DNA from: Luteibaculum oceani
Lineage (GTDB): Bacteria; Bacteroidota; Bacteroidia; Flavobacteriales_D; Luteibaculaceae
NCBI RefSeq assembly: GCF_007995015.1
Contig: NZ_VORB01000002.1
Coordinates: 124,001-188,000 of the forward strand
DNA: 64,000 nucleotides
Direction: 5' to 3'
Below are positions 1 through 9,055 of this stretch, one piece after another (position 1 is the stretch's first letter; the number at the start of each line of letters is the position of its first letter). Made by a program: the position numbers and the translations under genes. Below the pieces are notes generated by a model. That model saw only the letters and a program-made list of their open reading frames with translations. It had not been told where the DNA came from and made no database searches.

Positions 1-504
1 GGTTGTGCAGTTAGTAGTGAAGAAGTGGAAATAATCTTTGCAAACATTCCTACTAAACCAGAAATTCAGGTAAGTGGAAATTTACTTACTTCTAGTATTG
101 CAGGGGCCGTTTATGAATGGACCAGAGATGGTATTCCATTAAACCAGAATAAGAGAACCATTGAGGCCAGAAAAACAGGAAATTATCGTTTAAGTGTATT
201 TAATAATGCAGGATGCGAAAGTGAGAGGTCTGAAGCCGTATTTATTACCCCAGTGGGTATTGAGGATCAAATCCAAAACGAAGAAATTTCCGTTTATCCT
301 AACCCATCCATGGATGGGGTGTTTAATATCGAAAACGAGGATCTAGCCCTAAAATCTTTTGTTCTTTATACCCTAGACGGAAAGGTTGTATTGAAAAATA
401 ATCAACCTGAAAACTTAATTAAGATAATTGTAGATCAAAAAGGAATGTATTTGTTAAGTCTGGAAACAGATGATGGACAGGTGCTTGTCAAACTAATATA
501 TTAA
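1..504 (+). CDS. T9SS type A sorting domain protein, C-terminal part
   Basis: The reading frame is open from base 1, so this is the 3' end of a gene that starts outside the window; the GTG at 25 is only an internal valine. The visible part holds an Ig-like stretch with the motif YEWTRDG near residue 40, then a T9SS type A C-terminal domain containing VYPNPSMDGVFNI and ending in the usual hydrophobic strand (VLVKLIY). Such proteins cross the outer membrane through the type IX secretion system and are attached to the surface or released. The cargo function cannot be told from this fragment. A terminator hairpin follows directly. Confidence 0.85.
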   Translation, partial: GCAVSSEEVEIIFANIPTKPEIQVSGNLLTSSIAGAVYEWTRDGIPLNQNKRTIEARKTGNYRLSVFNNAGCESERSEAVFITPVGIEDQIQNEEISVYPNPSMDGVFNIENEDLALKSFVLYTLDGKVVLKNNQPENLIKIIVDQKGMYLLSLETDDGQVLVKLIY

Positions 505-515
505 TGTGAAATTGG

Positions 516-545
516 AAAAACCGAGAACCTTGTTTTCGGTTTTTT
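516..545 (+). terminator. Rho-independent terminator
   Basis: AAAAACCGA (516-524) pairs with TCGGTTTTT (536-544) around an 11-base loop, and the 3' arm runs into a T tract. It ends transcription of the fragmentary gene at the window start. It lies before the ATG at 563, which argues against the earlier GTG at 506 as the start of the next gene. Confidence 0.75.
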
Positions 546-562
546 CATTAAAGAACCTAGCT

Positions 563-3460
563 ATGAAGAGAATTTTATGGACATTTTTAGGTGCTCTGAT
601 TGCTTTACCTAGTGTAGCTCAAAATTCACCGGAGTACTTTATGGATAATCAAACCGTAAACGATACCATTGGGGTTTTGTATGATGATGGAGGCCCTGAT
701 CAGAATTACTCTGCAGAAAGAACATACGTTTTCACCATAACTTCTTCGAATGGAAAACCATTAAATATCTCATTTAGAGAATTTGATATTGAAACTAACG
801 AGGCTGGAAATTCTTCAGCTTGTATATACGACTACATTGAGATTTTTGATGGTGACCAGGTCGATGAAACTAATACAACGCGTTTTTGTGGTACAGATGC
901 TCCTGCAGATCTTACTACTTCGGGCGCGTCGTTTACAGTAAGAATGGTAACCGATGGAGGAACCGAACGTCCAGGTTTTAAAATGCTTTGGTCAACCGAA
1001 CCACTACCTCCACCCGAACCTCCTACCGGTGGTGGAGAAGAGTATTGTGAGGCAAGTGGGCCTGCTTGTGGGGATAATTTCTTCGAAGTACGACTTTTTA
1101 ACTTCAACGATTTTAGCAATTCATCAGAGGCCTGTGACGCGGTTAAGGGGGATTTTATTTATTCAGACTTTACCGATATTATCATCGAGTACAATGTGGG
1201 TAATCAAATAAACATTTCAGGAGAGATCCCCGGTTCTATTGGTACCGAAGTTGTAGATATATACATCGATTGGAACATAGACGGTGATTTTGACGACGAT
1301 GGAGAAGTAATTAACTGCGCAAATGATCAAGCTGGTGGCTTTATTGGTGTTTCACCTGGGCCACAGAATTTTGTAACGGGACTTTCTAGACTAAGAGTTC
1401 GAGGATATGACCCTGTTTTTGGGGTTGGAACGGAAGGTCCTTGTGGAGAAACATCCGATGGCGAGACAGAAGATTATGGTTTTCTTATTCGCGATCCTCA
1501 AAATCCATTTCCCGATTGTCCAGTGCTTTTAGCTCCGGCTGATAGTAGTACCAATACTTGTCAAAATGTAAATTTAGTTTGGACTTCAGTGGAAGGTGCC
1601 GACGCTTATAAAGTAAAGGTGGTTACAGCCTCAGGGGCCGAATTTGAATTTGCTGATGGTTTAACGGACACTACCTACGTGCTGGATAGTTTAAAAGCAC
1701 AAGAACAATACTTCTGGACTGTTAATGCGGTAAATTCAAACGGTGAAAGTTTTGCCTGCGATACTTTTAATCTAACGGTTGGAAAGGCTAACCCTACGGT
1801 AGCTTTTTCACTTCCAGAGGTTTCTATTTGTAGCAATACCGATTATGTTTTTTCCGCAACAGCTTCAGGTGGAGAAGCCCCATATGATTATAGGTGGAGT
1901 GGGGAAGCGGCCATTAGATTAGATGATGTGGAGAGCGACCTTCCTAATTTAGTGGATAAAAGTCCAGGTGTAGATGAACTGCTAATCGTTAAGGTATTTG
2001 ATAACCGAGAGTGTTCCAGTGTACCTGATACTTTATTGGTTACAGTAAAAAACCCACCCAGTGCAGAGAATATGGTTTTGGCTGATGAGTTTATTTGCTC
2101 CAATGAATCTGGAAAGGTAAAGGCCTTTAAAAACGGTTATATCTACGAACAAAGTAACGATAAAATGAGTTGGAGCTCTTATCAACCTAATTTCATTGGA
2201 AGTTCAGATACTTTGTTGGTTGATATAGCACCTGGGGATTCAATCTATCTTAGAAACATAGCAATAGCCAATGGCTGTGTTGATACCGGTTCAGTTGTTT
2301 TCTTGCGAAAAGAGTTAGAGCTACCAAATCCAGTAATAGAAAATATATCGGGAACTACAGAGCTATGTTCTGGAGAAAATTTTGAATTAACCGTTTCCAA
2401 TTATTCGGAAGGATTTACATGGTCTACCGGTAGCACTCAAGACACTATCAGTGTAAGTAACTCCAACGAAATTTTTGTACAGTTTACGTCAGCTGCGGGA
2501 TGTATTTTAACTTCAGATACTTTGTCCTTAACAGTGGTTAAACCCGATCCAGAGCCTAGCATTGCCGTTTTGGGAAAGCTTGAGTTCTGCGAAGGCGATG
2601 AGGTAATACTAGAAGCGGCAAATACCAATGTAATCTGGTCCGATGCTAATCAGAGCACTACCACTCAGCTGGTGGTTAGCGAATCGGGATTCTATTCTTA
2701 TATTACAACAGTAGGTAACTGTACTTTCAATTCAGACACGGTGGAGGTTACCGTTAATCCAAATCCTGATGCACTTACGTTGGATTTTGACCTTCCTAAT
2801 CCCATTTGCGAGGGAAGAGATTCTGTGGTTATTACCGGTGTAGATAATATGATTTGGATAAATCCATCGGTCGCATCCAAGTCCATAACCATTTTTAATT
2901 CGGGATCTTACTATGGTTTCGTGGAAAATAGATTTGGTTGCAAAAGCCTTTCGGATACCGCTGTGATAGAGTTTAATCCAGTTCCAGAGAAACCCGTAAT
3001 TCTTAATACTGATACCCTTTTATACATCGACGCCAACCCTGGGGATGAAATCTTCTGGTTAAGGGGTGCGCAAATTGTTTTAAGTGGAGTAGATCAAGAT
3101 ACTTTAGTTGTAAGTGAAAATGGTAGCTATACCGCGGTTATACGAAATCCATTCGGTTGTACTTCCGTATTGTCAGAGCCATTTGATTACGCTGCAACGA
3201 GCATAAACGTCAAAGGCGAATTGAAAAATCTAATGATGTACCCCAATCCAAACAATGGAGTTTTCCGGATTTCTGGTCTTATCGAAGGAGAACGATATCA
3301 ATTTGAAATTATGGGCTTAGATGGGAAACTGTTGGAGTCTAAATCCATCATGGGAAGTAATTCTATTGAGTTTAAATCAGATTTAACACCGGGGGCATAC
3401 GTGGTAAAAGTTAGAAGTACTGATGGTAGGGCCAGTTTGTTAAGACTAATAGTAAAATGA
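563..3460 (+). CDS. CUB and GEVED domain surface protein with T9SS type A sorting domain
   Basis: A 965-residue secreted protein. I chose the ATG at 563 because it begins a clean signal peptide (MKRILWTFLGALI..., cleavage after SVAQ); a longer frame from GTG 506 would run through the upstream terminator. In order: signal peptide; CUB-like domain about residues 22-140 (YDYIEIFDG, FCGTDAP); a proline-rich linker (PLPPPEPP); a GEVED domain about 200-310 ending GETEDYGF; a fibronectin-III-like domain; several Ig/PKD-like modules rich in Cys pairs; and a T9SS type A domain at the end (MMYPNPNNGVFRI). CUB and GEVED are adhesion or binding modules, so a surface or extracellular role is likely, but no enzyme domain is visible. 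It is flanked by terminators and is therefore probably monocistronic. Confidence 0.85.
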   Translation: MKRILWTFLGALIALPSVAQNSPEYFMDNQTVNDTIGVLYDDGGPDQNYSAERTYVFTITSSNGKPLNISFREFDIETNEAGNSSACIYDYIEIFDGDQVDETNTTRFCGTDAPADLTTSGASFTVRMVTDGGTERPGFKMLWSTEPLPPPEPPTGGGEEYCEASGPACGDNFFEVRLFNFNDFSNSSEACDAVKGDFIYSDFTDIIIEYNVGNQINISGEIPGSIGTEVVDIYIDWNIDGDFDDDGEVINCANDQAGGFIGVSPGPQNFVTGLSRLRVRGYDPVFGVGTEGPCGETSDGETEDYGFLIRDPQNPFPDCPVLLAPADSSTNTCQNVNLVWTSVEGADAYKVKVVTASGAEFEFADGLTDTTYVLDSLKAQEQYFWTVNAVNSNGESFACDTFNLTVGKANPTVAFSLPEVSICSNTDYVFSATASGGEAPYDYRWSGEAAIRLDDVESDLPNLVDKSPGVDELLIVKVFDNRECSSVPDTLLVTVKNPPSAENMVLADEFICSNESGKVKAFKNGYIYEQSNDKMSWSSYQPNFIGSSDTLLVDIAPGDSIYLRNIAIANGCVDTGSVVFLRKELELPNPVIENISGTTELCSGENFELTVSNYSEGFTWSTGSTQDTISVSNSNEIFVQFTSAAGCILTSDTLSLTVVKPDPEPSIAVLGKLEFCEGDEVILEAANTNVIWSDANQSTTTQLVVSESGFYSYITTVGNCTFNSDTVEVTVNPNPDALTLDFDLPNPICEGRDSVVITGVDNMIWINPSVASKSITIFNSGSYYGFVENRFGCKSLSDTAVIEFNPVPEKPVILNTDTLLYIDANPGDEIFWLRGAQIVLSGVDQDTLVVSENGSYTAVIRNPFGCTSVLSEPFDYAATSINVKGELKNLMMYPNPNNGVFRISGLIEGERYQFEIMGLDGKLLESKSIMGSNSIEFKSDLTPGAYVVKVRSTDGRASLLRLIVK

Positions 3461-3475
3461 GCTGATTAAATAATT

Positions 3476-3505
3476 AAAAAAAAGGGAGCCATGCTCCCTT
3501 TTTTT
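3476..3505 (+). terminator. Rho-independent terminator
   Basis: GGGAGC (3484-3489) pairs with GCTCCC (3493-3498) across a CAT loop, extended by an A run on the 5' side and seven T on the 3' side. It ends the CUB/GEVED gene. Confidence 0.9.
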
Positions 3506-3827
3506 GTTTCTAAGATATTGAGAATCAAGTATAAATGACTTCGATTCGGTTTTGGGAAATATAATTTTTTCTGATTTTGAATAGGGGAGATGAAAAATTA
3601 TTTACCTTAGTGATAAGCAACAATTAGTTACGAACTAGTCTTTGGTTGCGAGGTCGAGAGACTGCCCACATAGTGAGGTCGAGATGCTTAACATTATTTA
3701 GATTAGAGACCTTCTCTATTTTGAGGATGACAGGCCTTATCCGAAAGGAGACGAAAGTCCAAAGGAAGTCAGATCCAAAAAGGAAACTCTAAAAATGTCA
3801 ATTTGAAGTCATCTTCGAAATCAGACT
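3506..3827. repeat. Intergenic region with direct repeat GAGGTCGAGA
   Basis: About 320 bases without a gene. GAGGTCGAGA occurs at 3650-3659 and again at 3675-3684, and a degenerate related stretch follows (GAGACCTTCTCTATTTTGAG near 3707-3726, then GATGACA). The texture resembles the decayed dispersed repeats common between Bacteroidota genes. No riboswitch fold or convincing promoter was recognised ahead of queE. Confidence 0.35.
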
Positions 3828-4487
3828 ATGTGGGTTTTTTATTTCTTTTGTGGCGTGAATCACGCATTAAAACCCATTTCAGAATATATCCCCGTAATGG
3901 AACGCTTTTTAACCCTCCAGGGTGAAGGCCGTTATAGCGGGTATAACGCTTATTTTATAAGACTTGCAGGATGTGACGTTGGTTGCGTTTGGTGCGATGT
4001 GAAAGAAAGCTGGGAGGTATCTGAAAACCAATGGGTAAGTTACAATACCATTTCAAATTGGTTAAAGGAAGAGTCTACGGGTGAAATTGTTGTGGTGACA
4101 GGAGGAGAACCGCTCATGTATGACCTCAAAACACTTACCAAGACACTTAGAGAGCGTAATAAGCGTTGTCACATTGAAACAAGTGGTGCTTATAAAATCA
4201 GTGGCGATTGGGACTGGATTACCTTTAGCCCCAAAAAATTTAAGGCACCTTTGCCAGAAATTTACGAGCACTGTGATGAGTTAAAGGTTGTGGTGTACAA
4301 TAAATCCGACCTAAATTGGGCTGTAGAACACCAGAAAAAATTAGCCAATCCAAATTCGGTACACTTGTTGTTACAACCAGAGTGGAGTAAACGAGATAAA
4401 GTAACTCCACTTATTATTGATTTTATTCATAAGAATCCTGAATGGAGTTTGTCTTTGCAAACGCATAAATACATTGGTATAGAATGA
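3828..4487 (+). CDS. queE: 7-carboxy-7-deazaguanine synthase
   Basis: Radical SAM enzyme that converts 6-carboxytetrahydropterin to 7-carboxy-7-deazaguanine in queuosine biosynthesis. The QueE signature is clear: FLTLQGEGRYSGYNAYFIR, followed by a CX3CX2C cluster site CDVGCVWC (Cys49, 53 and 56 from the first ATG) and the TGGEPL motif. The start is uncertain: ATG 3828 adds a hydrophobic leader not usual in the family, and GTG 3855 or ATG 3897 (MERFLTLQGEG) fit homologues better. The stop overlaps the next gene's ATG (ATGA at 4484-4487), so the two are translationally coupled. queA, a later gene of the same pathway, lies at 42.9-44.1 kb. Confidence 0.9.
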   Translation: MWVFYFFCGVNHALKPISEYIPVMERFLTLQGEGRYSGYNAYFIRLAGCDVGCVWCDVKESWEVSENQWVSYNTISNWLKEESTGEIVVVTGGEPLMYDLKTLTKTLRERNKRCHIETSGAYKISGDWDWITFSPKKFKAPLPEIYEHCDELKVVVYNKSDLNWAVEHQKKLANPNSVHLLLQPEWSKRDKVTPLIIDFIHKNPEWSLSLQTHKYIGIE

Positions 4488-6457
4488 GAATTTTATTGGT
4501 TTTATTGGGGATCGTCGCGTTAGGTTTCAACGGTGTATACGGGCAAGTAAAGTACACATCGAGCGATAAAAAAGCGATTAAGTACTACGACGAATCCATT
4601 AGGGCAATTAATTCCAATAAATGGGATGAAGCTGCGAATTATGCAAAGGAAGCCATAGAGGAAGATCCCTCCTTTATTGAACCTTACCTAATTCTTGGAG
4701 ACTTCTACGAAACCACTGGTGAATACAAACAAGGGTTACAAGCCCTAGAAAAAGCGGTAAGTATAGATCCTCATTTTTATCCTACTGCCTATTTTAAGAT
4801 GGCTAAGTATGCCTTGGAACTGGAAGAGTATGATTATGCAGCGCAATTAATTAAAAGCTACTTTGGTTACGAGTCCAGAAGGAAGTCCCTTGACGAGACC
4901 GCCAAAATCATTCAACGTAACGCAATTTTTGCAAGAGAGGCCATAAAACAGAAGGTAGATTTTAACCCTATTAACCTAGGACCAAAAATTAATTCAGTTC
5001 ACGACGAATATTACCCAGCACTTACGGCGGATGATGAAATGTTACTCTTCACTAGAAAAATTCCAGATGCCAGAGTTAGGGGGATTGGAAATAACCCAGG
5101 GATGCAGGAAGATTTCTTTCTAGCTAAGCGTAAAAGTGCCCAAGAAGAATGGGATATGGCCTTTAACTTAAATGGACACATTAACACCGAGTATAACGAA
5201 GGGGCTCCAACCATAACTGCAGACGGAAAAACTATGGTTTTTACGGCCTGCGAGCTTTATGGAGATCTTAACTATGGTGAGGATAGGGTTGGTTATGGTT
5301 CTTGTGATCTTTTTATATCCTACAACGAAAATGGGGCATGGACCAAACCTATTAACCTAGGTAAATCTATAAACTCCAATCATTGGGAAACACAACCTAG
5401 TTTATCGGCTGATGGAAGGGTTTTGTTTTTTATTAGAGGGAAAAGGAATAGTAGGAGAGCGGTTGAGAACATGGAAATTATGTTTTCTGTGCGGATGGAA
5501 GATGGTACCTGGAGTTCAGCGGTGCCTATGCCTAGCCCTATAAATACTCCGGGTAATGAAAGTTCCGTGCTTATTCATCCAGATGGGCAAACGCTTTATT
5601 TTGCATCTACTGGGCATCCTGGTTTTGGAGGCGAAGACTTGTTTGTTACGCGCATTGGACCCGATGGGGAGTGGACGGAACCAGAGAATTTAGGATACCC
5701 CATAAATACCTCGAAAAACGAAAATTCTCTTTTGGTTTCCAGTTCTGGAGACGTAGCTTATTTTGCCTCGAATAGAGAAGGGGGATATGGCGGTTTAGAT
5801 TTATATAGTTTCAAGTTGCCAGAAGGATTACGACCTGTGCCTGTAAGCTTTACTAAAGGTTTTGTATACGATGAGGAAACCAAAAAGCCACTTGAGGCAA
5901 ACTTTAAACTGCTAGACCTTGAAAGCGGAAATCTAATCGTGGAGTCTAAAAGTGATGCCAAGGGAGAATTCTTGGTTACACTTCCGTCCAATAAAGACTA
6001 TGCCCTTGAGGTAGAGAAGGATGGGTATTTATTTTATTCGGAAAACTTTTCTCTAGCTGAAAATCCAGATAGATCTGAGCCTAGATATCTAGAAATTGGA
6101 ATGTCAGCGGTTAGACCCGGAGAAAGTGTAGTGTTGAACAACATTTTCTTTTCAAGCGGGAAATACGATTTAAAGAAATCTTCGGAAGTGGAACTAAACA
6201 AATTGTTCGATTTCTTGAGGAAAAATGCTGATTTACGAATTGCCATCGAAGGACACACCGATAATGTAGGGGAGGAAAGCGATAACCAATTGCTATCCGA
6301 AAATCGTGCTAAAGCAGTTTATGATTACCTAGTAGCCAAGGGAATTTCAAAAGAAAGATTAAAGTACATTGGTTACGGTGAAAGCAAACCTGTTGCCTCG
6401 AACGATACGGAAGAGGGAAGGGCTAAAAACAGGCGCACAGTATTCACCGTACTATAG
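4484..6457 (+). CDS. OmpA family protein with TPR and PD40 repeats (PorE-like)
   Basis: 657 residues. Signal peptide (MRILLVLLGIVALG, cleavage near VYGQ), TPR repeats about residues 25-140, WD40-like PD40 beta-propeller repeats about 170-450 (PALTADDEMLLFTR, PSLSADGRVLFF, NSLLVSSSGDVAYF), a carboxypeptidase-regulatory-like fold about 460-530, and an OmpA peptidoglycan-binding domain from about 550 (NNIFFSSGKYDL, EGHTDNVG, LSENRAKAV). This order is that of PorE, which links the type IX secretion machinery to peptidoglycan. Unlike the paralogue at 33.7 kb no lipobox cysteine is seen, so it is probably periplasmic. Overlap with queE by 4 bases looks like coupling without a functional link. A T9SS role is inferred. 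Confidence 0.8.
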   Translation: MRILLVLLGIVALGFNGVYGQVKYTSSDKKAIKYYDESIRAINSNKWDEAANYAKEAIEEDPSFIEPYLILGDFYETTGEYKQGLQALEKAVSIDPHFYPTAYFKMAKYALELEEYDYAAQLIKSYFGYESRRKSLDETAKIIQRNAIFAREAIKQKVDFNPINLGPKINSVHDEYYPALTADDEMLLFTRKIPDARVRGIGNNPGMQEDFFLAKRKSAQEEWDMAFNLNGHINTEYNEGAPTITADGKTMVFTACELYGDLNYGEDRVGYGSCDLFISYNENGAWTKPINLGKSINSNHWETQPSLSADGRVLFFIRGKRNSRRAVENMEIMFSVRMEDGTWSSAVPMPSPINTPGNESSVLIHPDGQTLYFASTGHPGFGGEDLFVTRIGPDGEWTEPENLGYPINTSKNENSLLVSSSGDVAYFASNREGGYGGLDLYSFKLPEGLRPVPVSFTKGFVYDEETKKPLEANFKLLDLESGNLIVESKSDAKGEFLVTLPSNKDYALEVEKDGYLFYSENFSLAENPDRSEPRYLEIGMSAVRPGESVVLNNIFFSSGKYDLKKSSEVELNKLFDFLRKNADLRIAIEGHTDNVGEESDNQLLSENRAKAVYDYLVAKGISKERLKYIGYGESKPVASNDTEEGRAKNRRTVFTVL

Positions 6458-6550
6458 GTCATTTATTCACTTAATATTGTGGAAAGCTGTTTTATTCCCA
6501 AGTTGCTCAGGGGGGATAATTATTTTACTTGCAACACATAGCCCCGCAGT

Positions 6551-6973
6551 ATGAGCAAAAGATTTAAGTGGTTACCCAAAAGACACTATGCCGATTTAAC
6601 CGTTTTAAGCCTGAGATTATTTTCAGGGTTATTCATGCTAACGCATGGTATTCCAAAATTTGAAAGGCTAATAGATGGTAATCTGAAATTTGCAGATCCA
6701 TTTGGATTTGGACCGGAATTATCGCTGTTCTTTACTGTTTTTGCCGAAGTTATATGTGCCTCTTTTGTTGCTTTGGGATTCCTAACCAGAGCTGCTGTAA
6801 TCCCATTAATTACGGTGATGCTCGTGGCAGTATTTTTTATTCATATCCACGATCCACTTGCCCAAAAGGAGCTGGGATTATTTTACTTGCTTATGTATCT
6901 CTTAATTTACTTTAAGGGACCTGGTAAATTCTCTGTTGATTACATCCTCTTTAAAAAGGAAAGTTCTAGATAA
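6551..6973 (+). CDS. DoxX family membrane protein
   Basis: 140 residues with four predicted membrane spans. The DoxX hallmark is present early (LRLFSGLFMLTHGIPKF), followed by a conserved acidic residue in the second helix (FAEVICASFVALGFLTR) and HIHDPLAQKELGLFYLL. DoxX-like proteins are small inner-membrane proteins linked in some bacteria to redox or quinone functions; the substrate here is unknown. Its stop codon overlaps the convergent kdsA gene by 8 bases, and no terminator is visible between them. Confidence 0.8.
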   Translation: MSKRFKWLPKRHYADLTVLSLRLFSGLFMLTHGIPKFERLIDGNLKFADPFGFGPELSLFFTVFAEVICASFVALGFLTRAAVIPLITVMLVAVFFIHIHDPLAQKELGLFYLLMYLLIYFKGPGKFSVDYILFKKESSR

Positions 6974-7784
6974 TAGCACTGCGAATTGCAGTCAATTTTT
7001 TAAGTAGGGGCTCCAGTTTTTCAAGCTTTAGCATATTGGCTCCGTCAGATTTTGCTTCTTCTGGTCTTGGATGAGTTTCCAGAAATAGTCCGTCAGCGCC
7101 GGCGGCAATCGAACATTTTGCAATGGTCTCAATCATGTTGGGATCTCCTCCCGTTACTCCTGAGCTCTGATTAGGTTTTTGTTGGGAATGTGTAATATCA
7201 ATAACAACTGGGCTAGAACAAGATTTCTGCATTACGGGTATAGACCTAAAGTCCACAATAAGGTCATGATACCCAAACATAGTTCCTCTGTCTGTTACAA
7301 AAACGTTGGGGTTACCAGTTTCACGTACCTTATCTACCGCAAAATGCATGGCTTCTGGACTTAAGAATTGTCCCTTTTTTATGTTTACGTGCTTTCCAGT
7401 CTCGGCGGCAGCCACCAAAATATCGGTTTGGCGACATAAAAAAGCAGGAATTTGAATCACATCCACATAGTCTGCAGCCATTTTTGCTTCCTCTGCTGTG
7501 TGAATGTCGGTAACTACAGGAACGTCAAATGAATCTCTTACTTCTTTTAAAATTTTAAGCGCTTTTTCATCACCAATCCCAGTAAAGCTATCCAATCTAC
7601 TTCGGTTTGCCTTTCTGTAGGAGCCTTTAAAAATTAAAGGAATTTGGTACTTATCACAAAGAAACTTTAATTCACCAGCTATCTCCATAGCAATATCTTT
7701 TCCTTCTATGGCACAAGGCCCAGCAAGGATGAAGAAATTTCCACTGTCTGTGTGTTTAATGCCTGGAATTCTTGAAATGCTCAT
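6966..7784 (-). CDS. kdsA: 3-deoxy-8-phosphooctulonate synthase
   Basis: Condenses arabinose-5-phosphate and phosphoenolpyruvate into Kdo-8-phosphate, a committed step toward the lipopolysaccharide inner core; cytoplasmic. 272 residues, normal for the family. Visible motifs: FILAGPCAIEG, FKGSYRKANRSR, VVTDIHT, IQIPAFLCRQTD and DITHSQQKPNQ. It is the last gene of a minus-strand run alkC-lpxL-rarA-kdsA, 5 bases after rarA. Its pairing with an LpxL-type acyltransferase two genes upstream fits a partial lipid A/LPS theme. Confidence 0.95.
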   Translation of the reverse strand: MSISRIPGIKHTDSGNFFILAGPCAIEGKDIAMEIAGELKFLCDKYQIPLIFKGSYRKANRSRLDSFTGIGDEKALKILKEVRDSFDVPVVTDIHTAEEAKMAADYVDVIQIPAFLCRQTDILVAAAETGKHVNIKKGQFLSPEAMHFAVDKVRETGNPNVFVTDRGTMFGYHDLIVDFRSIPVMQKSCSSPVVIDITHSQQKPNQSSGVTGGDPNMIETIAKCSIAAGADGLFLETHPRPEEAKSDGANMLKLEKLEPLLKKLTAIRSAII

Positions 7785-7789
7785 GAACT

Positions 7790-9055
7790 TTATTTTTTGT
7801 TAGGCCATTTAGCCTGATAGTCATTTTTTAACTGCTGCTCCTTCGATTGCGCCGCAAAGTTAACGATTGCTTTATTCTTTAACTCCTCGGGCATGTAATT
7901 TTGACTAACAAAGTTATTTGGGTAGTCGTGAGGATATTTATAATCTACCCCATAATCTAGGTCTTTCATAAGTTGGGTAGGGGCATTTCGCAGGTGTAAG
8001 GGTACAGGTAAATTCCCCGTCTCTTTTACCAATTGCTGTGCTTTGTTAATGGCGGCGTAAGAGGTATTACTTTTTGGAGAAGTTGCTAGGTAAATCGCAC
8101 ATTGACTTAAAATAATTCGACTCTCTGGCATACCAATTTTTTCTACTGCCGAAAAACATGCGTCTGCCAATAATAACGCATTCGGATTGGCTAATCCAAT
8201 ATCCTCAGATGCCAAAATAATAAGGCGTCGTGCAATAAATTTTGGATCTTCTCCACCCGAAATCATCCTTGCTAACCAATAAACGGCAGCATCCGGATCT
8301 GAACCTCGAATGGATTTAATAAAGGCTGAAATGATATCGAAGTGCTGCTCGCCATCCTTATCGTAAATGAGCGGATTGCTCTTAACTACCTCCTTTACCA
8401 GTTCATTGGTTAATGCCTCTTTATCTGGCAACAGGCTAACCACATTTTCAATGAGGTTTAATAATTTCCGGGCATCCCCACCGCTAAAGGCTATTAGTGC
8501 ATCGGTTTCTATCTTAGTAATACCCTTCTCTGCAAGCCATGTATCCTTTTCAAAGGCGTGATTCACAATTTGCTCTAATTCCTTTTTCTCTAAAGCCTTT
8601 AAGATAAATACCTGACAGCGAGAGAGTAGGGGGCTTATTACTTCGAATGATGGGTTTTCGGTAGTAGCACCAATTAAGGTTACGATTCCTTGCTCCACGG
8701 CAGCTAAAAGCGAATCTTGCTGACTTTTTGAAAAGCGATGAATTTCGTCAATAAAAAGGATGGGAGCATTCCGGTCGAAGGCCGCATTTTTTTTAGCACT
8801 TTCTATAACTTCTCTAACCTCTTTAACTCCAGAGTTAATTGCGGATAAGTTATAGAACGTTCTCTGTAATTCGTTCGCTAACAAAAGCGATAGGGTGGTT
8901 TTTCCTACTCCGGGAGGTCCCCAAAAAATAATGGATGGAATTCGTTTGCCCTTAACAAATCCATTTATCGGTCCCTTATCACCAAGTAAGTGGGTTTGCC
9001 CTACGTAATCTGAAAGATTTTTAGGTCGTAACCTTTCTGCCAGTGGTTTATCCAT
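7790..9055 (-). CDS. rarA: Replication-associated recombination protein A (AAA+ ATPase)
   Basis: MgsA/RarA-type clamp-loader-like ATPase that acts at stalled replication forks. 421 residues from the ATG at 9055 (MDKPLAERLRPKNL, the conserved N-terminus); an upstream in-frame start at 9121 would lie inside the preceding gene and adds non-family sequence. Walker A GPPGVGKT about residues 46-53, Walker B DEIH about 103-106, sensor ATTENPSFEV, then the MgsA C-terminal region (GSDPDAAVYWLARM). It overlaps the 3' end of the lpxL-like gene by 8 bases, indicating co-translation. Confidence 0.92.
   Translation of the reverse strand: MDKPLAERLRPKNLSDYVGQTHLLGDKGPINGFVKGKRIPSIIFWGPPGVGKTTLSLLLANELQRTFYNLSAINSGVKEVREVIESAKKNAAFDRNAPILFIDEIHRFSKSQQDSLLAAVEQGIVTLIGATTENPSFEVISPLLSRCQVFILKALEKKELEQIVNHAFEKDTWLAEKGITKIETDALIAFSGGDARKLLNLIENVVSLLPDKEALTNELVKEVVKSNPLIYDKDGEQHFDIISAFIKSIRGSDPDAAVYWLARMISGGEDPKFIARRLIILASEDIGLANPNALLLADACFSAVEKIGMPESRIILSQCAIYLATSPKSNTSYAAINKAQQLVKETGNLPVPLHLRNAPTQLMKDLDYGVDYKYPHDYPNNFVSQNYMPEELKNKAIVNFAAQSKEQQLKNDYQAKWPNKK

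Noticed and set aside
506-562. GTG 506 as start of the CUB/GEVED protein
   Set aside because: The stretch is a terminator hairpin and the residues precede an obvious signal peptide at 563.
832-1119. Minus-strand ORF inside the CUB/GEVED gene, and similar overlapping frames over other genes
   Set aside because: They mirror well-supported genes, with biased low-complexity translations and no recognisable domains.
3506-3827. preQ1 riboswitch ahead of queE
   Set aside because: No preQ1-I or preQ1-II consensus could be fitted; the A-rich stretch near 3778-3798 lacks the required stem and C-rich loop.
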